Made by a program: the position numbers and the translations under genes. From contig CAVPCY010000006.1 in the NCBI GenBank assembly GCA_963702525.1, forward strand, positions 1 to 25,745: 25,745 nucleotides of DNA, read 5' to 3'. The notes beneath the pieces are model-generated. The model was given only the letters and a program-made list of their open reading frames with translations. It ran no database searches and was not told the origin of the DNA. Below, in pieces: positions 7,828 to 14,843 of this stretch; position 1 is the stretch's first letter, and every line of letters begins with the position of its first letter. This DNA comes from CAVPCY01 sp963702525 (GTDB lineage Bacteria; Actinomycetota; Coriobacteriia; Anaerosomatales; PHET01).

Positions 7828-8331
7828 ATGTCCACGTACACCGCCGCCTACTGCTCCGCATGCGGCGCCTACGTTCTGTTGTCGGTCCAGGGCGACTGCG
7901 TCTTCGGCCACCCGCGCTCCAGTCTGCGCGGGATCTACCAGGCCGATATCGACAAGAAGACCGGCTATCCGAAGCCGCCATCCAGCGAGCAACGTGCGGC
8001 CTCGTTCCGGAACTCCACGCCCCCGGTCGCGCCGATTGCGCTACCGGTCGATGTTGCGCCTGGCTCGGCCATCGCACTCGACCGACAGTCCGACGCGGAC
8101 TGGCCCGTGAAGGTCGAGCGTGCGTCCGACTCCCCGGTCAAGGCGGAGCTGGTGCCGGGCACGGTCCCGCTCGATCCAGTGATCAGGGCGATGGGCTCGC
8201 GTATGCCCAAGGCGCTCGTGCTCTCGGATATGCACGGTGTCATCGGGCGGCTGTTCGGTCCGCCGCGCGGGCGGCACTCCGCGGGTGTGGCCGCTATCGG
8301 CCCGCCGAAAGGCAAGCATTCGGCCAAGTAG
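7828..8331 (+). CDS. Zinc-ribbon-like protein with duplicated basic C-terminal motif
   Basis: A 167-residue protein of unknown function. ATG 7828 follows GAGAGGAG. The N terminus has YCSACGAYVLLSVQGDCVFG followed by HP: a C-x2-C pair, then C and H, that together resemble a small zinc knuckle. Similar Cys/GHP headers occur in uncharacterised Coriobacteriia proteins as far as I recall. The middle is low in structure and rich in Pro, Ala and Val. The C terminus repeats GPPRGRHSA (144-152) and GPPKGKHSA (158-166) with a 14-residue period; this basic tail could bind nucleic acid or an acidic surface. There are no membrane segments. It lies 233 bases upstream of tupA on the same strand, but the gap with its palindrome suggests tupA has its own promoter. 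Confidence 0.75.
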   Translation: MSTYTAAYCSACGAYVLLSVQGDCVFGHPRSSLRGIYQADIDKKTGYPKPPSSEQRAASFRNSTPPVAPIALPVDVAPGSAIALDRQSDADWPVKVERASDSPVKAELVPGTVPLDPVIRAMGSRMPKALVLSDMHGVIGRLFGPPRGRHSAGVAAIGPPKGKHSAK

Positions 8332-8412
8332 CGGGGGCAATTCGCACACGACGCATGGAGCATCGGGTCGTGGATCAGGGTCCCCCGGGCGCCACTGTCG
8401 CTTCTACCTGCG

Positions 8413-8432
8413 CGAATGGGGTAACCTATTCG
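8413..8432. promoter_or_regulatory. Operator-like palindrome upstream of tupA
   Basis: CGAAT at 8413-8417 and ATTCG at 8428-8432 bound a 20-base imperfect palindrome in which 16 of 20 positions agree with the reverse complement. It sits about 130 bases before tupA in the 233-base gap 8332-8564. TAACCT inside it (8422-8427) could act as a -10 element, though no good -35 is visible. A metal- or oxyanion-responsive regulator is a natural guess, but the sequence does not match the ModE box I know from E. coli. Confidence 0.4.
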
Positions 8433-8466
8433 TACGCCGCGATGGGAGCGCGGTCCACATCTCCGA

Positions 8467-8538
8467 GTCCGAATGTCCTAACGGCCCCGCGCCCACGGAC
8501 CTCGGACCGATAGGGTGAGGCACGGAAACGGCCTCGCC
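8467..8538 (+). promoter_or_regulatory. Potentially structured leader of the tup-Moco operon
   Basis: Two stems can be drawn in the RNA leader. GTCCGA (8467-8472) pairs with TCGGAC (8502-8507), with inner GTCC/GGAC pairing. GGTGAGGC (8514-8521) pairs with GCCTCGCC (8531-8538) with one G-U pair and a nine-base loop. The second stem ends about 26 bases before tupA ATG 8565, ahead of its AAGGAG ribosome site. This could be a regulatory leader such as a Moco/Wco-sensing RNA, but I cannot match it to a known riboswitch consensus by eye. GC-rich sequence forms such stems easily. Confidence 0.3.
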
Positions 8539-8564
8539 TCCCTCATTGGAAAGGAGAGATAGGC

Positions 8565-9473
8565 ATGCACCACTTCACTGTCGCGCCTCGCCTGAGGCGC
8601 ACGGCGGCTCTGCTTCTTGCCGTCGCACTGGCCTTCTCGCTCGCAGGATGTGCGCAGCCTGCCGAGGAGCCGCAGGCCGAAGCCCCAGCTGCATCGGACG
8701 TTGTACTGGCGTCGACCACCTCGACTCAGGACTCCGGCTTGTTCGATGTGCTGATTCCGGCCTTCGAGAAGGCGAACCCTGAGTACAAGGTCAAGGTCAT
8801 CGCCGTGGGCACCGGCGAAGCACTCAAGCTCGGCGAGACCAAGGATGCTGACGTCCTGCTCGTCCACGCCAAAGCCGACGAAGAGAAGTTCGTTGCGAAC
8901 GGCTACGGCAAAGAGCGCAAGGATGTCATGTACAACGACTTCATGATCGTCGGCCCGGCCGCCGACCCTGCGGGCGTGAAGTCCTCGGCCGACACTACCG
9001 CCGCGATGCTCGCGATAGAGAAGACGGGCGACGCTGGCAAGGCGGTCTTCGTGTCTCGCGGCGACGACTCCGGCACCCACAAGAAGGAGCTCAAGCTCTG
9101 GGCACAGGCGGGCGTCGAGCCCACCCCCACTCCTGAGGCCGACAAGTGGTATCTGTCCACGGGCCAGGGAATGGGTGAGACCCTCAAGATCGCGTCCGAG
9201 AAGGCCGGATACACACTCACTGACCGCGCCACGTTCCTCACCATGAAGGACTCGCTCGACCTTGAGATCCTCATGGGGGCGCCCACCGTCGCAGAGAATA
9301 CGCAGAAGGCCCTCTTGAACCAGTACGGCACCATAGTCGTGACCGACGCAAAGAACGAAGCGGGCGGCCAGGCGTTCTTCGACTGGATCCTCACGCCCGA
9401 GGCGCAGGCGGTCATCGGCGAGTTCGGGGTCGAGGAGTTCGGCCAGCAGCTGTTCGTGCCAAACGCTCAGTAG
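8565..9473 (+). CDS. tupA: Tungstate-binding lipoprotein TupA
   Basis: The extracytoplasmic solute-binding component of a tungstate ABC importer, 302 residues. A hydrophobic signal (residues about 13-28) ends in SLAGC, a lipobox with Cys29 as the lipid anchor. The hallmark STTSTQDSGL at residues 50-59, with ligand-contacting Thr/Ser, is the classic TupA oxyanion-binding signature. VSRGDDSGTHKKEL and YLSTGQGMGETLKIASEKAG are further conserved stretches that separate TupA from molybdate-binding ModA. The length is typical once the signal is included. ATG 8565 has AAGGAG 9-14 bases upstream. It is the first gene of a tight, ten-kilobase unit for cofactor assembly. TupA proteins studied elsewhere prefer tungstate over molybdate very strongly; preference here is inferred from family. 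Confidence 0.96.
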   Translation: MHHFTVAPRLRRTAALLLAVALAFSLAGCAQPAEEPQAEAPAASDVVLASTTSTQDSGLFDVLIPAFEKANPEYKVKVIAVGTGEALKLGETKDADVLLVHAKADEEKFVANGYGKERKDVMYNDFMIVGPAADPAGVKSSADTTAAMLAIEKTGDAGKAVFVSRGDDSGTHKKELKLWAQAGVEPTPTPEADKWYLSTGQGMGETLKIASEKAGYTLTDRATFLTMKDSLDLEILMGAPTVAENTQKALLNQYGTIVVTDAKNEAGGQAFFDWILTPEAQAVIGEFGVEEFGQQLFVPNAQ

Positions 9474-9494
9474 GTAGCAGGCCCAGCCGTCGAC

Positions 9495-10208
9495 ATGAGC
9501 ATCTACAGTGAAGCTCTACGCGACGGCTGGGCACTGCTCGCCTCGGGCACGCTCGACGTGTGGACGATCATCGTCACGTCGCTGCGCGTCTCGGGAACCG
9601 CGGTCACGATCGCACTGGCATTCGGCCTTCCGCTGGGGATGCTGCTGGGTGCGAAGCGGTTCATCGGTCGGACGGTCGCGCTCGTCGTGTTCAACGCGGG
9701 GATGGGGCTCCCACCCGTCTTCGTTGGGCTGATCGTCGCGATGACCCTGTCACGTCGAGGGCCGCTCGGCGATCTGTCGCTGCTGTACTCCAGGACTGCG
9801 ATGGTGATCGCACAGGTCATCATCGCCGTGCCGGTGATCGTCGCCGTGAGTGCCGCTGCGATCTCTGCGGTCCCGCGCGAGTTGCGGTTGCAGGCGGTCT
9901 CGCTGGGTGCGCCGCCATGGCGCGTCGGCACGCTTACGCTCGCCGAGGCGCGCGTCGGGCTGATCGCCGCGATCGCCGCGGGGTTCGGCGCCATCATCTC
10001 CGAGGTCGGTGCGGTCCAGATGGTGGGCGGTAACCTCGCGGGGGACACGCGCGTCATGACAACCGCCATCGTCGAGTTCACGCGCAAGGGGCAGTACGGC
10101 CCGGCGCTCGCGCTCGCGCTGGTGCTCATGGCGATCGTCGTGTTCGTGAACGTGATCCTGGCCGGGATGCAGACTTCGGCCGATCGCTACGAGGCGGAGG
10201 CCCGATGA
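9495..10208 (+). CDS. tupB: Tungstate ABC transporter permease TupB
   Basis: The membrane channel of the tungstate importer, 237 residues with about five or six hydrophobic segments. These include VTIALAFGLPLGMLLGAKRF, VALVVFNAGMGLPPVFVGLI and VIAQVIIAVPVIVAVSAAAI. The cytoplasmic coupling loop seen in importers of this type is ELRLQAVSLGAPPWRVGTLT followed by LAEARVGLIAAIAAGFG, the EAA-like motif that docks on the ATPase. GAIISEVGAVQMVGGN is typical of TupB. ATG 9495 lies 21 bases after the tupA stop. Its TGA overlaps the tupC ATG as ATGA, which indicates translational coupling. Confidence 0.95.
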   Translation: MSIYSEALRDGWALLASGTLDVWTIIVTSLRVSGTAVTIALAFGLPLGMLLGAKRFIGRTVALVVFNAGMGLPPVFVGLIVAMTLSRRGPLGDLSLLYSRTAMVIAQVIIAVPVIVAVSAAAISAVPRELRLQAVSLGAPPWRVGTLTLAEARVGLIAAIAAGFGAIISEVGAVQMVGGNLAGDTRVMTTAIVEFTRKGQYGPALALALVLMAIVVFVNVILAGMQTSADRYEAEAR

Positions 10209-11305
10209 GCGGCGCGCTATCGCTCGCGGCTACCGGGCTGCGCAAGAGATACAAGAAGGGTCGCTTCGAGCTACGCGTCGAAAGCATCGAGGCGCCTGCT
10301 GGATGCACGCTCGCGCTTCTGGGTCCGAGCGGATCGGGCAAGACGACGCTCCTGCACCTCCTCGGCCTGCTCGAGAAGCCGGACGCTGGCGAAGTAAGGC
10401 TTGGGGAGCGCGTCGTGCATGCGGGCGACCGCGAGGCACGACTCGCCATCGCGGCGGTGTTCCAGCGACCCTACCTGTTCAAGGGCACGGTCGCAGGAAA
10501 CGTCGCATACGGACTCGCGATGCGCGGCGTGCCGAAGTCCGATCGGGAGCCTCTGGTCGAGGATGCGCTACGGCGCGTGGGGCTCGAGGGCTACGCGGGG
10601 CGAGGCGCCCACCAACTCTCCGGCGGCGAGGCCCAGCGGGTCTCGCTCGCTCGCGCCCTCGTGCTCGAGCCCAAGGTGTTGCTGCTCGATGAGCCGCTTG
10701 CCTCACTTGACGCGCTGCTCAAGCGCCGGCTCGCCGAGGAGTTCGCGCGCATCGTGCGCGACACCGACGCCACCGTCGTCTGGGTCACGCACGACCAGGA
10801 CGAGGCGCTGATGGTCGCAGACCGGGTCGCCATCGTGAACGAGGGCCAGGTCGTCGCATGCGGCGACGCCGACTCGGTCATGGGGCTGCCGGCCGACGAG
10901 TGGACCGCCGCCTTCCTCGGCGTCGCGGAAGCACAGACGGGTCGCGTGGCAGCTGCCAAGGACGGGCTTGTCGAGATCGTCTGCGGCGACGCGCGCGTGG
11001 TGGTGGTTGGCGACGCCCCGGTGGGTGCCACCGTGCAGTTCTCGGTGCGGCCCGAAGACGTGCTGCTCTTCGAAGCCGGTGCGCACCTGCCGCCCACAAC
11101 GGCGCGCAACCAGCTGCCCGTCACGGTGGCGTCACTTTCCGGTCGCGGCTCGGCGAACCACGCCGTGCTCGACGCCGGCGGTATGACCCTTGCAGCGTCG
11201 GTGTCTCGCGCGGCGACAGCGGACCTGAGCCTGGCGCCCGGGACAGGGGCACTGGCGGTTTTCAAGGCGACAGCGGTACGCTGGCGTCTTCTCGGCGCTG
11301 AATGA
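10205..11305 (+). CDS. tupC: Tungstate ABC transporter ATP-binding protein TupC
   Basis: The ATPase that powers tungstate import, 366 residues. Walker A is GPSGSGKTT (residues 40-48), the ABC signature is LSGGEAQRVSLARAL, Walker B is VLLLDEP, the D-loop is LASLD, and the switch is WVTHD. Past about residue 240 there is a C-terminal extension with VQFSVRPEDVLLFEAGA and TVASLSGRGSANHAVLDAGG, resembling the TOBE-type oxyanion domain of molybdate ATPases such as ModC. That domain could sense oxyanion and limit import when tungstate is plentiful, an inference from the family. It overlaps tupB at the start by four bases and the next gene by four bases (ATGA), so all are co-translated. Confidence 0.95.
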   Translation: MSGALSLAATGLRKRYKKGRFELRVESIEAPAGCTLALLGPSGSGKTTLLHLLGLLEKPDAGEVRLGERVVHAGDREARLAIAAVFQRPYLFKGTVAGNVAYGLAMRGVPKSDREPLVEDALRRVGLEGYAGRGAHQLSGGEAQRVSLARALVLEPKVLLLDEPLASLDALLKRRLAEEFARIVRDTDATVVWVTHDQDEALMVADRVAIVNEGQVVACGDADSVMGLPADEWTAAFLGVAEAQTGRVAAAKDGLVEIVCGDARVVVVGDAPVGATVQFSVRPEDVLLFEAGAHLPPTTARNQLPVTVASLSGRGSANHAVLDAGGMTLAASVSRAATADLSLAPGTGALAVFKATAVRWRLLGAE

Positions 11306-12757
11306 CGGCGACAGCCACAGCGGAGGGCAGGCGGCGAGTGAGCGCGACCACCGACAAGCTCCCCATCACCGCTGCCGTGCTGGCAGGCGGGCGCAGCCTG
11401 CGCATGGGCGTGGACAAGACGCTGCTCGACGTCGACGGTCGCCCGCTCGTTGCGCGCGTGGTCGGAGCGGTGAGCGCAGTCTGCGAAGAGACGGTCGTCG
11501 TCACGAACCGGCCAGAGGCCCTCGCCGACGCTGGTCTGCCGGCAGAGGTGCGTGTCGTCCAAGACGAGGTCGCCTACCAGGGCCCTCTCGGCGGCCTGAC
11601 CACGGCGCTTGACGCCGCGAACTGCGATTGGATGCTCGCGGTCGCGGCCGACATGCCGCATCTGACACCTGAGGTGGTGCGCGCCCTGTGGGACCTGCGC
11701 GACAACGCCGATGCGGTGGTTCCCGTGACCGAGAAGGGCCGAGAGCCGCTGTTGGCCCTGTACCGCGTCGCGGCATGCTTGCCCGCTGCCCGCGAGGTGC
11801 TCGCCACGGGGCGCCGCCGGCCGGTCGCCGTGTTCTCGAAGGTGACCACCGTCGAGGTGCCGGCCGACGCGCTTCGCTCGGTCGATCCGGAGTTGCGTTC
11901 GCTGATCAACGTGAACACTCCCGCCGACCTGATCGAGGCGCGCGAGACCGCCGAGGACGAGCCGCGATACGTGCGCGGTGGCGTGAAGCTCGAGGTCGTC
12001 GAGGTCTCGAGTCGTCGCTCGACGCGATCGATGCCCTCGGAGATGCCGGTCACGATCCACCTCAACGAGCGCGAGATCGCAACCACCCAAGCCACGCCCG
12101 TCAACCTCGAGGACCTCGCCGCAGGCTTCCTGCTCTCCGAGGGGCTGCTCTCGGACCGCGAGCTTCTGGGCGATATCGACGTGGACGCCAAGCGCGGCCT
12201 CGTCTGGGTGACCTCCGCCGAGGAAGTGCCGGCCGACATCGCCGAGCGCGCGCGCTACCTGACGAGCGGCTGCGGGCGCGGCATCACCTTCGCGAGCGTG
12301 GGTCACGCGCGCGGACTGGCGCCGGTGACCTCGCAGATGCGCGTGAGCGCCGACGAGCTCTACGACCTGATCGGCGACATGGCGCGGCGTGCCGAGATGT
12401 ATCGCGACAGCGGCGGCGTGCACGCGTGCGGCCTGGCGAGAGATGGCAAGCTCGAGATCGTGCGCGAGGACGTGGGCCGCCACAACGCGCTGGACAAGGT
12501 GCTCGGTCGAGCGTGGCTCGATCGCATCCCCACCGCCGACGCGATCCTGCTCTCCACCGGCCGGCTCTCGTACGAGATGACGGTCAAAGCCGCGAAGTCC
12601 GCCGTGCCCATTGCGGTGACGCGCAGCGCGGTCACGGATCTGGCCGCCGACATCGCCGACGAACTCGGCATCACGCTCGTGGGCTACGCCCGCGGTGGCA
12701 AGCTCACCGTCTACACGGCCCCGGAGCGCATCGTCTCGCTCCGGAGAGGAAGGCTGA
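11302..12757 (+). CDS. mobA/fdhD: MobA-FdhD fusion: Moco guanylyltransferase plus formate dehydrogenase sulfurtransferase (frameshift at 3' end)
   Basis: A two-domain protein of about 484 residues. Residues about 20-213 are MobA, which adds GMP to molybdopterin: AAVLAGGRSLRMGVDKTLL is the nucleotide-binding motif, with AVAADMPHLTPE and SLINVNTPADL further on. Residues about 229-480 are FdhD, which carries sulfur from a cysteine desulfurase to the formate dehydrogenase cofactor: TPVNLEDLAAGFLLSEGLL, TSGCGRGITF with the likely sulfur-carrying Cys324, SGGVHACGLARDGKLEIVRE, DVGRHNALDKVLG and LVGYARGGKLTVYT. The domains share one frame through their junction, so the fusion itself needs no correction. 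The frame as written then runs to 13422 over moeA in an Arg-rich nonsense frame. One extra base near 12728-12745 would give the natural stop, TGA 12755-12757, four bases before moeA. The ATG overlaps the tupC stop. Confidence 0.88.
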
Positions 12758-12760
12758 CGC

Positions 12761-14019
12761 ATGCCCGAGACCATGACAGTCGAGCAGGCGCTCGAGCTCG
12801 TGCTCGGCTTCGCCGAACCCCTGCCCGCCGAGCGCGTTCCCCTGCTCGAGGCGCTCGGTCGCGTGCTTGCCGAGGATGCCGCGAGCGACATCGACGTGGC
12901 GCCCTTCGACAACTCGGCGATGGACGGCTTCGCAGTACGCGCGGCCGACCTCGCCGGCGCGAGCGAGGCGGCTCCGGGAGAGCTTACGGTGGTGGCGCAT
13001 ATCGCGGCGGGCGACTTCTGGGAAGGAGAAGTCGGGTCAGGCCAGGCCGCACGCATCATGACCGGCGCTCCGGTCCCTTCGGGAGCGGACTCGGTCGTCA
13101 TGGTCGAGCGCACCCGCGTGGTGACGGGCGACGGCGGCACCGGATCTACCGTCGCCTTCGAGGTCGAGCCGCGCCTGGGCGAGCACATCCGACGCCGCGG
13201 CGAAGAGGTGCTCGCGGGCGACGTGGTCGTCTCGGCAGGAGAGGTCATCGGCCCGGCGGGTATCGGCCTGCTCGCCGCGACGGGTCACGATACCGTGGCT
13301 GTCTACCGACGACCGCGCGTGGCGGTGCTCTCGACCGGCAGCGAGCTCGTCGAGGTCGCCGAGACGCCCGGGCCCGGGCAAGATCCGCAACTCGAACAGC
13401 TACTCGATCGCGGCTCAGGTGACGGCGGCGGGCGGCATCCCCGTTCGCTACGGGATCGTGCCCGACGACATGGATGCGACGCGCGCTGCCTTCGCGAAGG
13501 CGGCCGAGGAGTGCGACTTCATCCTCACCAGCGGAGGCGTCTCGGTAGGCGACTTCGACTACGTGAAGCCGGTGCTCGAGGAGATGGGCGAGCTCACCTT
13601 CTGCAAGGTCAAGATGCGTCCGGGCAATCCGCAGACCCTTGGCACGATCGCGGGCGTCCCGTTCTTCGGCCTGCCGGGCAACCCCACGAGCACGTACGTT
13701 GGCTTCGAGATCTTCGTTCGCCCTGCACTGCGGCGCATGCAGGGTTCTTCAGCATTGACGCGGCCGGTCACGGTGGCACGGCTGTCGCACGACGTGAAGA
13801 AGAAACAGGACCGGCGCTACTACCTGCGTGGACGCTGCGAGCAGGCGCCGGATGGAAACGGATACGAGGCGACGCTGTCGGGCAGCCAGTCGTCGGCGCT
13901 GCTCACGGCCGCGCACCGCGGCAACTGCTTCGTGGTACTGCCGGAAGGCGATGGAGTGTTTCCCGCCGGCACGCAGGTCGAACTGCGTGCGGCTCGATCA
14001 AGAGGAGGGCACCCCGTGA
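12761..14019 (+). CDS. moeA: Molybdopterin molybdotransferase MoeA (frameshifted)
   Basis: MoeA puts molybdenum or tungsten into adenylylated molybdopterin. After correction it has about 418 residues, a normal length. ATG 12761 follows GGAGAGGAAGG. Motifs in order are PFDNSAMDGFAV (residues about 49-59), RIMTGAPVPSGADSVVMVE, AVLSTGSELVE, then in the next frame GPGKIRNSNSYSIAAQVTAA, DFILTSGGVSVGDFDYVKP, MRPGNPQTLGTIAGVPFFGL and PGNPTSTYVGFEIFVRPALR. One extra base within CCCG at 13367-13370 breaks the gene in its middle. A second extra base near 13985-13992 would end it at TGA 14017-14019 (ending LDQEEGTP), overlapping the GTG of the next gene. Without that second change the frame continues into the next protein as a fusion, an alternative I cannot exclude. 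Tungsten loading is inferred from the tup neighbours. Confidence 0.88.
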
Positions 14020-14234
14020 GCGACAAGGGACCCAAGGAACTCGACCCGCGCTGGACCGCGCAGGTCACCGACCAGATGATGGACGATATCCGCGCCAAGG
14101 CGGTCGACGACAAGGTCACCTGCCCCGTGCTGCGCAAGTACGCCGAGGACTCGGGCGTGCCGTACAAGGTGGCGGGCGCCGCGGCCGACATGGCCGGCGT
14201 CCGTGTCCACAACTGCGACCTCGGCTGCTTCTAG
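14016..14234 (+). CDS. 72-residue protein with C-terminal C-x3-C-F in Moco operon
   Basis: A small soluble protein, or a C-terminal domain of MoeA if no frameshift is assumed. GTG 14016 has GAGGAGGG 8-15 bases upstream and overlaps a TGA in the next frame as GTGA, the arrangement of a coupled gene. The body looks like a small helical fold: WTAQVTDQMMDDIRAKAV, then TCPVLRKYAEDSGVPYKVAG, then AAADMAGVRVHNCDLGCF at the extreme C terminus. One Cys is separated by thirty residues from a final C-x3-C followed by Phe and stop. I recall short proteins ending in similar N-C-x-L-G-C-F sequences near Moco genes, but no function or name. Metal or sulfur handling, or a partner role with MoeA or MobB, would fit; this is inference. 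It is 30 bases upstream of mobB. Confidence 0.65.
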   Translation: MSDKGPKELDPRWTAQVTDQMMDDIRAKAVDDKVTCPVLRKYAEDSGVPYKVAGAAADMAGVRVHNCDLGCF

Positions 14235-14264
14235 GAGCGCCGTGAGACTCAGGGTGGGGTAGGG

Positions 14265-14843
14265 ATGACGGACGCACCACACACGGTGCCGATCGTCTCG
14301 GTGGTAGGGAAGGGCGACTCCGGCAAGACGACCTTTCTCGAGAAGCTGATACGCGAGCTTGCCGACCGAGGCGTTCGCGTAGCGACGGTCAAGCACCACA
14401 TACATGACTACGACATCGACGTCCCCGGCAAGGACTCGTATCGCCACGCGCGCGCCGGTGCCTTCGCGACGATGGTGTCCTCGCCCGAGAAGTTCGCGAT
14501 GATCCACGAGGTCACCGAGGAGATGCCGCTCGATTCGATCGCCCGTATCGCACACGACACGGGTGCGGACCTTCTGATCACCGAGGGCTACAAGCGCTCA
14601 GGCCGTAACCGCATCGAGATCTCGCGCCGCGCGCGTTCCGACGCGCTGATCTGCTCGCCGGAAGAGATGCTCGCGCTCGTGACCGACAACGCAGGTCTCG
14701 CCGAGCAGATCGCAGCCGCGGGCGTGCCCGTCTTCGACCTGGACGATGGCTTCGCTGGCGTGGCCGACCTCGTCGTCGAGCGCTTCTTGAGCGTCGGACC
14801 CCCCGCCGCCCGCTCCCACCGGGGAGGCCCCGATGGCGACTGA
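14265..14843 (+). CDS. mobB: Molybdopterin-guanine dinucleotide biosynthesis protein MobB
   Basis: A GTP-binding P-loop protein of 192 residues that assists MobA in making the guanine dinucleotide form of the cofactor. IVSVVGKGDSGKTTFLEKLI is the P-loop, with GKGDSGKTT as Walker A. RGVRVATVKHHIHDYDIDVP followed by GKDSYRHARAGA is the conserved MobB region, and GADLLITEGYKRSGRNRIEI holds the Walker-B-like strand. ATG 14265 has GGGTAGGG close upstream. Its last eleven bases overlap moaA. It shares the unit with the MobA domain 1.5 kb upstream, so both halves of dinucleotide formation are encoded together. Confidence 0.94.
   Translation: MTDAPHTVPIVSVVGKGDSGKTTFLEKLIRELADRGVRVATVKHHIHDYDIDVPGKDSYRHARAGAFATMVSSPEKFAMIHEVTEEMPLDSIARIAHDTGADLLITEGYKRSGRNRIEISRRARSDALICSPEEMLALVTDNAGLAEQIAAAGVPVFDLDDGFAGVADLVVERFLSVGPPAARSHRGGPDGD

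Noticed and set aside
8237..8518. Forward open frame across the tupA upstream gap
   Set aside because: It overlaps a better gene in another frame and crosses the palindrome and leader stems; no ribosome site or recognisable sequence.
10591..13248. An 885-residue open frame on the minus strand
   Set aside because: It lies antisense to tupC, mobA-fdhD and moeA, with low-complexity Ser/Ala/Arg content; a GC-driven shadow.
13367..13370. Programmed frameshifting in moeA
   Set aside because: No slippery heptamer followed by a pseudoknot is evident, moeA is not known for recoding, and similar breaks occur all over the window.
12746..13422. Long C-terminal extension of the MobA-FdhD frame over moeA
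   Set aside because: It is an Arg-rich translation of moeA in the wrong frame; FdhD similarity stops near residue 480 and a natural stop is one base away.
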